Shown here one piece after another: positions 1-6,529 of a DNA stretch of 13,283 bases. Made by a program: the position numbers and the translations under genes. Source of the DNA: CAYMLL01 sp964390645 (lineage in GTDB: Bacteria; Planctomycetota; UBA8108); NCBI GenBank assembly GCA_964390645.1, contig CAYMLL010000223.1, positions 1 through 13,283 on the forward strand. Direction: 5' to 3'. The notes under the pieces were generated by a model. That model was not told the DNA's origin. It searched no databases and saw only the letters and a program-made list of their open reading frames with translations. The stretch's first letter is position 1. Every line of letters begins with the position of its first letter.

Positions 1-877
1 GGCGACCCCCACGTGCTATGTAAAAGCCGTCTACGGGTTCTTCGGCGCCACCGGGGTCTGCGCGTACGACATCACCGGCAAGCGACTCTGGCGCAAGCAG
101 GTCGGTACGAAGACGCACGCTTTCGGAACCGCCAACTCTCCTGTTCTCCACGGTGGTCTGGTGCTCATCAACGCTTCGGTGGAGAGCGGTTCGCTCTACG
201 CGCTCGACAAGAAGGACGGCAGCGTGGTCTGGAAGGCCGGGGGCATCCGTCAGTCCTGGAACACGCCCCTCGTCGTCACGGCCCCGAACGGTCGCCAGGA
301 GATCGTGCTCAACAACCAGGGCGCGATCCGCTCCTTTGATCCGGAGAACGGCAAGGAGCTGTGGAGCTGCGACGCCATCAACGACTACATCTGTCCGAGC
401 GTCATCGCGCACGACGGTGTCGTCTACGCGATCGGGGGACGCAGCGCAACCTGTATCGCGGTGAAAGCCGGCGGTCGTGGCAAGGTCGACCGGCTGTGGA
501 AGGCGTCGGTAGGCTCGAACGTCTCCTCGCTCTCCTATCGCGAGGGCCGGCTCTACTGGGTCAGCGACCGCGGCATCGCGGTCTCGATCGACGCGAGGAC
601 CGGCGGGAGCATCAAGAAGCAGCGGATCAAGGGTACGGGAAGGGTCTACGCGTCGGTGCTGCTCGCCGAGGATCGCCTGTACGCAGTGAGCCGCAAGAAC
701 GGTACCTACGTGCTCTCCACCAGCGAGCCGTTCGAGCGCCTCGCGCACAACGAGTTCGCATCCGACGACAGCGTCTTCAATGCCAGCCCCGCGGTGAGCG
801 ACGGCAAGATGTACCTGCGCTCTGACGAGTTCCTCTACTGCCTCGCAAGCTCGAAGACGCCCGACAAGAAACGATGA
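1..877 (+). CDS. PQQ-like beta-propeller repeat protein, 5' end cut by the window
   Basis: The reading frame is open from base 2, so the start lies outside; 291 residues are visible before the TGA at 875-877. The protein shows repeated blade signatures of the PQQ/BamB-like propeller type: AYDITGKRLWRKQVG, LYALDKKDGSVVWKAG, FDPENGKELWS and VSIDARTGGSIKKQ, each a strand followed by a D-x-x-(T/N/D)-G-x-x-x-W-type turn. In Planctomycetes such proteins are common secreted or periplasmic proteins, often of unknown ligand. Nothing visible proves PQQ binding or dehydrogenase activity, and a BamB-like scaffold role is equally possible. Its stop overlaps the ATG of the next gene (ATGA at 874-877), so the two are probably cotranslated. 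Signal peptide and full length cannot be judged because the N-terminus is missing. The family call is firm; the function is not known. Confidence 0.85.
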   Translation, partial: ATPTCYVKAVYGFFGATGVCAYDITGKRLWRKQVGTKTHAFGTANSPVLHGGLVLINASVESGSLYALDKKDGSVVWKAGGIRQSWNTPLVVTAPNGRQEIVLNNQGAIRSFDPENGKELWSCDAINDYICPSVIAHDGVVYAIGGRSATCIAVKAGGRGKVDRLWKASVGSNVSSLSYREGRLYWVSDRGIAVSIDARTGGSIKKQRIKGTGRVYASVLLAEDRLYAVSRKNGTYVLSTSEPFERLAHNEFASDDSVFNASPAVSDGKMYLRSDEFLYCLASSKTPDKKR

Positions 878-1797
878 CCACAACACACGTCTCGCAGATC
901 GCGATCATTCTCGCGATAACGAGCGCAGCGGCGCGAGCGGACGACCTCCTCGATCGCGTCGAGCACGGCTACGCGGACTCCGACGGGGTAAAGATCCACT
1001 ATGCGTCGCTCGGCACGGGCCCGCTCGTCGTCATGATCCACGGCTTCCCGGACTTCTGGTACACGTGGCGTCACCAGATGCAGACGCTCTCGAGCAAGCA
1101 TCAGGTAGTCGCCATCGACCAGCGCGGCTACAACAGGAGCGACAAGCCGAAGGGGGTCGAAAGCTACGACGCCAAGCTCCTCGTCGCCGACGTCATCGCG
1201 GTTATCAAGCATCACAAGCGCGAGAAGGCGATCATCGTCGGCCACGACTGGGGCGGCATGGTCGCGTGGTCCCTCGCCATGCACCAGCCCGGGTTTTGCG
1301 ACAAGCTGATCATCCTCAACCTGCCACACCCACGTGGCATCCAGCGCGAGCTCGTCAACAACCCCGCACAGAAACGAAACAGCCAGTACGCGAGGAACTT
1401 CCAGAAGGAAGGAGCGCACAAGACGCTCGAGGCGGAGAAGCTCGCCTACTGGGTCAAGGACCCGGAGGCGAGGAAGCGCTACGTCGAGGCCTTCGAGCGC
1501 TCCGATTTCGAGGCGATGCTCAGCTACTACAAGCGCAACTACCCGCGGGAGCCGTACACCGAGGACAGGTCGCGTGTGGTCAAGGTCAAGGCACTCGTCC
1601 TCATGTTCCACGGGCTGAAGGACTGGGCGCTGCTCCCCGGCGCGCTCAACGACACGTGGAAGTGGGTCGAGAAGGACCTCACTCTCGTCACCGTTCCCGG
1701 ATCCGGGCACTTCGTCCAGCAGGACGCGGCAGGGTTCGTCTCCCGGACGATGGAGTCGTGGCTCGCAGATCGGGCCGGCGAAGATCCTGGCCCGTGA
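874..1797 (+). CDS. Alpha/beta hydrolase, epoxide hydrolase-like, probably exported
   Basis: A 307-residue protein of the alpha/beta hydrolase fold. Residues 1-22 form a short hydrophobic leader ending in Ala-Arg-Ala that resembles a signal peptide. HGFPDFW at 56-62 is the oxyanion-hole HGxP motif. GHDWGG at 123-128 is the nucleophile elbow with Asp125, the form seen in epoxide hydrolases and haloalkane dehalogenases rather than the Ser of esterases. Asp250 (GLKDW) and His279 (GSGHF) are placed to complete the triad. Tyr192 and Tyr218/219 lie in the cap region, where epoxide hydrolases carry their ring-opening tyrosines. The likely reaction is hydrolysis of an epoxide to a diol through an alkyl-enzyme ester; haloalkane dehalogenase is the main alternative. 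The start follows from the ATGA overlap with the propeller gene. A secreted epoxide hydrolase coupled to a propeller protein is not a pairing I recognise, and the substrate is unknown. Confidence 0.88.
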   Translation: MTTTHVSQIAIILAITSAAARADDLLDRVEHGYADSDGVKIHYASLGTGPLVVMIHGFPDFWYTWRHQMQTLSSKHQVVAIDQRGYNRSDKPKGVESYDAKLLVADVIAVIKHHKREKAIIVGHDWGGMVAWSLAMHQPGFCDKLIILNLPHPRGIQRELVNNPAQKRNSQYARNFQKEGAHKTLEAEKLAYWVKDPEARKRYVEAFERSDFEAMLSYYKRNYPREPYTEDRSRVVKVKALVLMFHGLKDWALLPGALNDTWKWVEKDLTLVTVPGSGHFVQQDAAGFVSRTMESWLADRAGEDPGP

Positions 1798-1890
1798 CGA
1801 CGGATCGCGCTGATCGTGCCAACGGCGTCGGTCCTCGGGATCGTCCTTGCAACCGCGACGAGCCCGAGACCAACGGAGCCCGAGAGACGT
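1798..1890. terminator. Convergent gap with an imperfect hairpin, possible two-way terminator
   Basis: This 93-base gap separates two converging genes. It holds an inverted repeat: CGTCGGTCCTCGGG at 1826-1839 pairs with CCCGAGACCAACG at 1863-1875, with one bulge, one mismatch and a loop of about 23 bases. GAGCCCGAGA occurs twice (1860-1869 and 1876-1885), so the right arm has a partial alternative copy. No T-run follows on either strand, so an intrinsic terminator is not proven. Placement between converging stops is the main argument. Confidence 0.4.
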
Positions 1891-2967
1891 TCAGACCGCG
1901 GTGCGTTCCCGATAGCGGCGGATCTCCTCCTCACTCGCCGCGTCCTCCGTCCAGCTGACCACACCCTCGAGGTCGATCGTCAACGGCCATACACGCGCAC
2001 CGATCTCCCTCGCCCGACGGATGCACTCGCCGCGTCGTCCCGGACGCGTGTGCAAGAGCGCGAAGCCGCCGCCACCGGCACCGCAGGTTTTCCCCCCGAG
2101 GATCAGGCTGTCGAGCTCGCGAAAGAGCCGCTGGTGATCCTCGCTGTCGCAGCTCGGATGGAGGGCGTAGAGACTGCGACAGGATTCGTTGAGCGCGTCG
2201 ATGTAGCCACCGATGTTGCCGGCCTCCAGTGCAACGCACATCTTCGATGCCTGCTCGCGCAGACTCAACATCGCCCGGACTGTCGGGGAGCCATCGTCGG
2301 CGTACGATCGCCGGATGTCCTCGTGAATCGAGCCAGAGACGTGCGCAGCCGCCGTGTAGACGAGGACGGACGCTCTCTCGAGCGCGCGTCGCGTGTCGAC
2401 GCCGACAGCGATGCCATGCGGTGACATACCTCCGCCCTCGTGGTACTCGAGCCGATTCATCCCGCCGAGCGCGGCCCCGTACGAGTCCTGGCTGCCGCCG
2501 GGATACCCGAGGTCGACTCGCTCGATCTCGTTGGCGAGTGCCGCGATCTCGGCTCTCGAACGCGTGTTGCCGTAGGCGCGGTCGATCGCGGCGACGACCG
2601 CAACGCCGATCGCCCCGCTGCCACCGAGGCCGCCACCGGCTGGCACGTCCGAGTCCGTCACCAGGAGGATCGAGTCCTCCTCTGGAACGAGCCGCCGTAC
2701 GAAGCCCGCGAGGAACTCCAGACGTCCTTGCTCGGGAAGAGCCGCGATCGAGGTCGCCTCGACCCCCGTGTCGAGATCCGACGAGTAGATCACGACGCCT
2801 TCACCTCGCGCCAGGCGATCGACACTGGCGTACGCATGCAGGTTGACACCGAAGTTGACCACCATGCCGCCGTGATCGATACAGAAGGGCGGCGCGTCGG
2901 TTCCACCACCGGCCGGATCGACGCGAACCGGCGCCCTCGCGCAGCTTCGCACGCCTGGGGAGCTCAT
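1891..2967 (-). CDS. GHMP-family kinase (sugar or small-molecule kinase)
   Basis: A 358-residue protein, last gene of the seven-gene operon. GHMP kinases transfer the ATP gamma-phosphate to a hydroxyl of a sugar or other small metabolite. The N-terminal RAPVRVDPAGGGTD (11-24) matches the substrate-binding start of the galactokinase/heptose-kinase branch. VPAGGGLGGSGAIGVA (about 108-123) is the glycine-rich ATP loop. GGSQDSYGA (157-165) carries Asp161, the likely catalytic base region. GGKTCGAGGGGF (291-302) is the third GHMP motif. The pattern is closest, from memory, to D-glycero-D-manno-heptose 7-phosphate kinase (HddA) and the kinase part of fucokinase, but the substrate cannot be read from sequence. 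I chose the ATG at 2967 because it overlaps the upstream stop as ATGA (2964-2967) and leaves a normal family N-terminus; an in-frame ATG at 3039 would add 24 residues inside the upstream gene. Its place at the end of a corrinoid methyl-transfer operon suggests it phosphorylates a demethylated product, which is inference. Confidence 0.88.
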   Translation of the reverse strand: MSSPGVRSCARAPVRVDPAGGGTDAPPFCIDHGGMVVNFGVNLHAYASVDRLARGEGVVIYSSDLDTGVEATSIAALPEQGRLEFLAGFVRRLVPEEDSILLVTDSDVPAGGGLGGSGAIGVAVVAAIDRAYGNTRSRAEIAALANEIERVDLGYPGGSQDSYGAALGGMNRLEYHEGGGMSPHGIAVGVDTRRALERASVLVYTAAAHVSGSIHEDIRRSYADDGSPTVRAMLSLREQASKMCVALEAGNIGGYIDALNESCRSLYALHPSCDSEDHQRLFRELDSLILGGKTCGAGGGGFALLHTRPGRRGECIRRAREIGARVWPLTIDLEGVVSWTEDAASEEEIRRYRERTAV

Positions 2968-4118
2968 AGCTCGAACTCGCGGGTCAGCTCGACCATTCGC
3001 TTGATGTTGTCGGGCGGCGTCGGTGGCGCGATCGAGCACGCCGACGACACGATGAAGCCCTTTGTGCCGCGTGCCGCCTCGAGCACCTTCGTCACGTCCT
3101 CGCGCAAGGACTCCGCCGTGCCGCGCAGGAGTGTGTTCACCGGATCCACATTTCCCTTGATGAAGATCCTGCCGCGCAGCTTCTCGACCGCCTCGGTGAT
3201 CTCGACGTCACCGAGCGGCGGCGGATCGAGACACTCGATTCCCGAAACGCCCGCATCACACAGGAGATCGAGCCGGTCGCCGATCGCTCCGCAGGTGTGC
3301 GTGTAAATCGCCGCTCCCTCTGCGCGCACCGCCTTGGCGAGCGCGCTCTCGTACGGCTGGATGAAATCGACGTACATGTCGCGACCGAGAAACGCGTTGC
3401 CCGCGAACGGACTCGAGACCTTGATCGCGGCCGCACCTCGACGCACCTGCGCGATCGCCAGCGCCACCGACCAGCGTGTCGTCACCTCGAGCACTTGCCG
3501 GCATTTCTGTGGGTCGTCGAGAAGTCCCATCAGACCGTCTTCCATGCCGGTGATGTTGAGGAAGTGATCGAAAGGCGAGCGTACCTCCCCGTGCACCGAG
3601 TAGTCCTCTCCGGCCTTCTGGATAACGAGGTCGAGCATGCCGAAGACGTGATCCTCGAACTCCCCCGGATCACTGATCGGTATCGTCGCCTTGCTCTCCT
3701 GAAACGCGAGGAAGCTCGCCGGGGCCCAGGAAAGCAGCGCGTCCGGGTCGAGCTCATCGAGTCCCGGTCGCACGAAGTCGGGTCCCGGGTAGTAGTAGGC
3801 GTCGTCGTCGCGGGTACACTCGATGCGCGACCCGTCCGTGAGACGCAGCGTCGGGATGTCGGCGTCGTGGTCGACGCTGTCGACCAGATCGGCGAGACCC
3901 TTCACGCGACCCGGCTTGTGACAGAGGATTCCGTCGAAGTCGTAGAGGGCGCGCATACGCAGGAGACAGTCCGCCCAGACCTCGTTGTCGGTGAAGTACT
4001 CGATCGGGTGGGCACCCGTGTTGATGATCGTGTGGCCGTTGGCCATCTGGCACATGACGGGGAGACGATCGGGGCGCTCCATCCGCATCGCTTGGTCGAC
4101 CAGAGCTCTCGATGACAC
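2964..4118 (-). CDS. URO-D family methyltransferase (MtaA/MtbA/CmuA-like), probable corrinoid methyltransferase
   Basis: A 384-residue protein of the uroporphyrinogen decarboxylase fold. It does not look like HemE. It has His274-x-Cys276 (YTHTCGAIGDRL) and Cys361 (SSACSIAPPTPPDN), which matches the His-x-Cys...Cys zinc site of MtaA and MtbA, where zinc activates a thiol. Other family landmarks are the GxxxRxDR-type start (MRMERPDRLPV, 11-21), FIKGNVDP (319-326) and the terminal PPDNIKRMVE. In this operon, with a corrinoid protein and its activators, the expected job is methyl transfer between a donor or thiol and the cobalamin of the 8167-8814 product. The direction and substrate are not determined. 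The GTG at 4118 sits 10 bases after GGAGG (4133-4129). A second in-frame GTG at 4127 overlaps the upstream stop as GTGA and would add three residues. An ATG at 4307 is in frame but would run through most of the upstream gene. Confidence 0.87.
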   Translation of the reverse strand: MSSRALVDQAMRMERPDRLPVMCQMANGHTIINTGAHPIEYFTDNEVWADCLLRMRALYDFDGILCHKPGRVKGLADLVDSVDHDADIPTLRLTDGSRIECTRDDDAYYYPGPDFVRPGLDELDPDALLSWAPASFLAFQESKATIPISDPGEFEDHVFGMLDLVIQKAGEDYSVHGEVRSPFDHFLNITGMEDGLMGLLDDPQKCRQVLEVTTRWSVALAIAQVRRGAAAIKVSSPFAGNAFLGRDMYVDFIQPYESALAKAVRAEGAAIYTHTCGAIGDRLDLLCDAGVSGIECLDPPPLGDVEITEAVEKLRGRIFIKGNVDPVNTLLRGTAESLREDVTKVLEAARGTKGFIVSSACSIAPPTPPDNIKRMVELTREFEL

Positions 4119-4123
4119 GACGG

Positions 4124-4456
4124 TCACTCCTCCAGGTAGATCGTCCCGTCCTCGACGACAAAACTCGCTCCGGCCGCGGACGTCGCCTCCTCGAGACACC
4201 GGCGCAGGATGTTCCTCACATCCGGCCCGTTCTCGATGCGACGCAGAAGCGCCTCGCCCTCGCGGTCGCCGAGAGTCAGCGTGAGCTTCAGACCCCTGCG
4301 CTTGCACGTAACCTTGCGGCCGTCCTCGAGCTCGACGTTCATCGCCTGAACGTACGCATCGACGTAGTTCACGCCTATGCCGGACCCATCGGGCTGCGCC
4401 GGCGGTATCAGATCAAGAGAATCCTCGTTCTCGTCTGCCAGCTTGGTTCTCGCCAT
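4124..4456 (-). CDS. Hypothetical protein of 110 residues inside the corrinoid operon
   Basis: I do not recognise this family. The protein is acidic at both ends, has no signal peptide or membrane segment, and has single Cys residues at 51 and 87. Residues 27-62 look like alternating beta strands around VELEDGRKVTCKRRGLKLTLTL. Residues 64-92 look helical (EGEALLRRIENGPDVRNILRRCLEEA), followed by a short strand pair at the C-terminus (FVVEDGTIYLEE). That suggests a small soluble alpha/beta domain. The gene starts 7 bases after the stop of the homocysteine methyltransferase gene, behind GGGAG (4464-4460) or AGGAG (4471-4467), and its stop overlaps the start region of the URO-D gene. Its coding reality is supported by the tight packing, the ribosome site and the fit of neighbouring starts. 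A small accessory or assembly protein of the methyltransferase is plausible, but this rests on position only. Confidence 0.75.
   Translation of the reverse strand: MARTKLADENEDSLDLIPPAQPDGSGIGVNYVDAYVQAMNVELEDGRKVTCKRRGLKLTLTLGDREGEALLRRIENGPDVRNILRRCLEEATSAAGASFVVEDGTIYLEE
4129..4133 (-). promoter_or_regulatory. Shine-Dalgarno GGAGG deciding the URO-D gene start
   Basis: Read on the minus strand, GGAGG lies inside the last codons of the 110-residue gene. It is 10 bases from the GTG at 4118 but only 1 base from the GTG at 4127. Spacing favours 4118; the four-base GTGA overlap favours 4127. The two options differ by three residues. Confidence 0.55.
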
Positions 4457-4463
4457 CTGCTCC

Positions 4464-5375
4464 CTACTCCTGAGCGCGTCGTCGCGTGTCGATCAGCTTG
4501 CGGAAGAGTCTCACAAGCGCCGGCGTGCTTCCACAGCATCCGCCGACTATATTCGCTCCGACGTCGAGGAGTCCCGGAAGCTCGGCGGTCATGTCCTCGG
4601 CCGTCTGACGGTAAACGACCTGCAGGTTCTCGAGTTCGGGCGTCCCGGCGTTCGGCTGTGCCATTGTCGGCAACGGGCAAACCTCACGGTATCGTGCAAC
4701 GGCCTTCGCCGCCCATCGCACGTCTACCCCGGAGCCACAGTTCAACGCGATGATATCGGCGCCAGCCTGCTGCATGCAATCCGCAGCGTCCTCGGGACTG
4801 ATTCCCATCATTGTCCGCAGGTCGCTCCTGTCAGTCGTCACGTCAAAGGCCATCGACCCGATCACGCAGGGAGCCCCGGCCGCTCGTGCGGCTTCCAGCC
4901 CGATCGCAAGCTCCTCGACGGCAGTCTGCGTCTCGATGATGATTGCATCGACGCCGCCGGCAACGAGCGCATCTGCCTGCTCACGGAACGCGTCGCGAAC
5001 GCTCGCCTCGGTGACCTCTCCGTAAGGCTCCATGAGGCCGCCGAAGGGCCCGATATCGCCGAGCACGAAGCCGGATCGATCTCCGAAAGCCTGCCGAGCG
5101 ATGCGCGCTCCCGCCTCGTTGATCGCACGCACATCGCCCCCGCGCGCGTGACGCTCGAGCATGATGCGGCAGCCGCCAAAGGTGTTCGTGATCAGGCAGT
5201 CCGACGCGGCGTCAGCGTACTCCTTCTGGATCGCGACCACGCGCTCGGGACACTCGAGGTTCCAGGCTTCACCGCAGCCGCCCGGCTCGAGCCCGGCGTA
5301 CTGTAGCTGCGTCCCCATCGCGCCGTCACCGAGGAGCACGCGCTCGCGGACGGCCTCGAGGAGAGTCTCGCTCAT
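4464..5375 (-). CDS. Homocysteine S-methyltransferase, MetH N-terminal module type
   Basis: A stand-alone 303-residue homocysteine-binding barrel. It transfers a methyl group to the zinc-bound thiol of homocysteine to give methionine. The zinc ligands are visible: Cys213 in LNCGSG, and Cys280-Cys281 in GGCCGSTP. Other family marks are GDGAMGTQLQ (16-25) and LITNTFGG (61-68), the latter as in cobalamin-dependent MetH. The length equals the first module of MetH alone, with no folate, cobalamin or activation module attached. Those last two modules are encoded by neighbours, and the folate module is not in the window. The likely methyl donor is therefore the methyl-corrinoid protein of 8167-8814. 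The ATG at 5375 overlaps the upstream stop as ATGA and has GAGGGAG at 5389-5383, seven bases away. S-methylmethionine- or AdoMet-using (MmuM-type) homocysteine methyltransferases share the fold and are the main alternative, but the context argues for the B12 route. Confidence 0.9.
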   Translation of the reverse strand: MSETLLEAVRERVLLGDGAMGTQLQYAGLEPGGCGEAWNLECPERVVAIQKEYADAASDCLITNTFGGCRIMLERHARGGDVRAINEAGARIARQAFGDRSGFVLGDIGPFGGLMEPYGEVTEASVRDAFREQADALVAGGVDAIIIETQTAVEELAIGLEAARAAGAPCVIGSMAFDVTTDRSDLRTMMGISPEDAADCMQQAGADIIALNCGSGVDVRWAAKAVARYREVCPLPTMAQPNAGTPELENLQVVYRQTAEDMTAELPGLLDVGANIVGGCCGSTPALVRLFRKLIDTRRRAQE

Positions 5376-6529
5376 GATACGGCTCCCTCACCGGAAGGTC
5401 GGCCCTCGGGGCCGAACAGGTCAAAGTGAATCGTCTCCAGAACGATCCGCCACTTGTGCTCGCGGTCAGCCCTCGTGCAGAGGCACCCGGAAGACCGCTG
5501 CGGATCCCGTCGTCCGAGCAGGTCGGTGAGTGTTGCGCCGATCTCGAAGGGAGGCTCCCGGGACCCGAGCGCGAAGCCGCCGGGATTCGCTCGATACGCA
5601 CACATCCCCTCGTAGCCCCGATCACCCGGTCGCGGGGAGCAGCCACAGGCGACCATGACGACCGCGCCGTCGGATCGTCGCTCGAGCTCGACGTCGTAGG
5701 TCATCGCGATGCCGAGCCCCGTGTTGCTGCACGTGGAGCCATCGAAACGAAATCGTGCGAAGCGGCGATCGCCGGTCCCGGGGAGCCACTCGAGACGCCG
5801 ACGGGACCATCGCCGCAGTGCCCCGTGCGCAAACGAGTATACGAAGGCTCCTGCCGTCGAGGAGCGTGACATCCCGGAAGATCGTGCCGTCCAGAAGGAC
5901 TGCGGGTCGATGTCGAGATCGCTCCGGCGCGTCAGACCGACCGCGGTCAACGTCGACTTCGACGGCTCGAGACCGCCGGACTCGAGCACCCGGAGCGGAC
6001 CCGGCAGTGGTGCGTCGGCGCCTTCCAGGACCGCGAACAGCTGCCGCTGATCCGCCAGCTCCCAGCCCTTGAAGCCGGGGCTGTAGGCAGGCAGCGCGAC
6101 GAGCCCATCGGCGTGTGCCGCGGCCGCGATGCGCTCTTTCCCGACGGCACGCAGCTGCTCCGCGACCGCGCTGCCGACCGCTCCGAGGAACATCGCCTCA
6201 TCCGGTCGATCCTCGCTCCAGTGCCGCCGGACCTCCGGGTCGATCCGGGGTCCCGCGCTCGCGCAAAGGACGGCGACCTCCTCGACCTCCGCATGGCGAA
6301 AGCGGTCCGCCAGCAGCGCGCTGCGAAGCTCCTGACCTCCGGCAAGCCGAATGACTTCTCCCCGGATCATCTCGACCGCGACGCGAGCCGATCGCGTCCA
6401 GGGCTTACCGTGCTCGCGGTACCAGCGTGTGACGAGGTCGACGCGTCTGTCGATCTCCTCGCCCAGGTCGACACCCGGCGGCCAGCCGAGGTGGTGGCGC
6501 ACCAGCGAGAGTTCCGGAACCACGCTCAT
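5372..6529 (-). CDS. MetH activation-domain-like protein with a cysteine-rich C-terminal extension
   Basis: A 385-residue protein in two parts. Residues about 1-200 resemble the free-standing vitamin B12-dependent methionine synthase activation domain: a run of the form VAVLCASAGPRID (86-98), then FLGAVGSAVAEQL (114-126), ALPAYSPGFKGWELADQRQLF (about 146-165) and LEPSKSTLTAVGLT (187-200), like the SPGY...W....Q...F and P.KS.SA.IG signatures. In MetH this domain binds AdoMet and remethylates oxidised cobalamin during reductive reactivation. Residues about 255-385 are not a part I can name. They contain six cysteines: Cys267 (STCSN), Cys295 and Cys297 (ACGCS), Cys310 (GMCAY), Cys349 and Cys351 (GCLCT), followed by HKWRIVLETIHF. 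A metal site or iron-sulfur cluster is possible. The ATG at 6529 overlaps the previous stop as ATGA, with GGGAG (6541-6537) seven bases upstream; an in-frame ATG at 6670 would lie deep inside the upstream gene. Confidence 0.75.
   Translation of the reverse strand: MSVVPELSLVRHHLGWPPGVDLGEEIDRRVDLVTRWYREHGKPWTRSARVAVEMIRGEVIRLAGGQELRSALLADRFRHAEVEEVAVLCASAGPRIDPEVRRHWSEDRPDEAMFLGAVGSAVAEQLRAVGKERIAAAAHADGLVALPAYSPGFKGWELADQRQLFAVLEGADAPLPGPLRVLESGGLEPSKSTLTAVGLTRRSDLDIDPQSFWTARSSGMSRSSTAGAFVYSFAHGALRRWSRRRLEWLPGTGDRRFARFRFDGSTCSNTGLGIAMTYDVELERRSDGAVVMVACGCSPRPGDRGYEGMCAYRANPGGFALGSREPPFEIGATLTDLLGRRDPQRSSGCLCTRADREHKWRIVLETIHFDLFGPEGRPSGEGAVS

Noticed and set aside
835..1710. A minus-strand open frame of 291 codons opposite the hydrolase
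   Set aside because: The plus strand encodes a full alpha/beta hydrolase with all catalytic residues; the antisense frame shows nothing.
4119..4307. Upstream extension of the URO-D gene to an ATG at 4307
   Set aside because: It would overlap over half of the 110-residue gene, the added residues do not resemble the family, and a Shine-Dalgarno site marks the downstream GTG.
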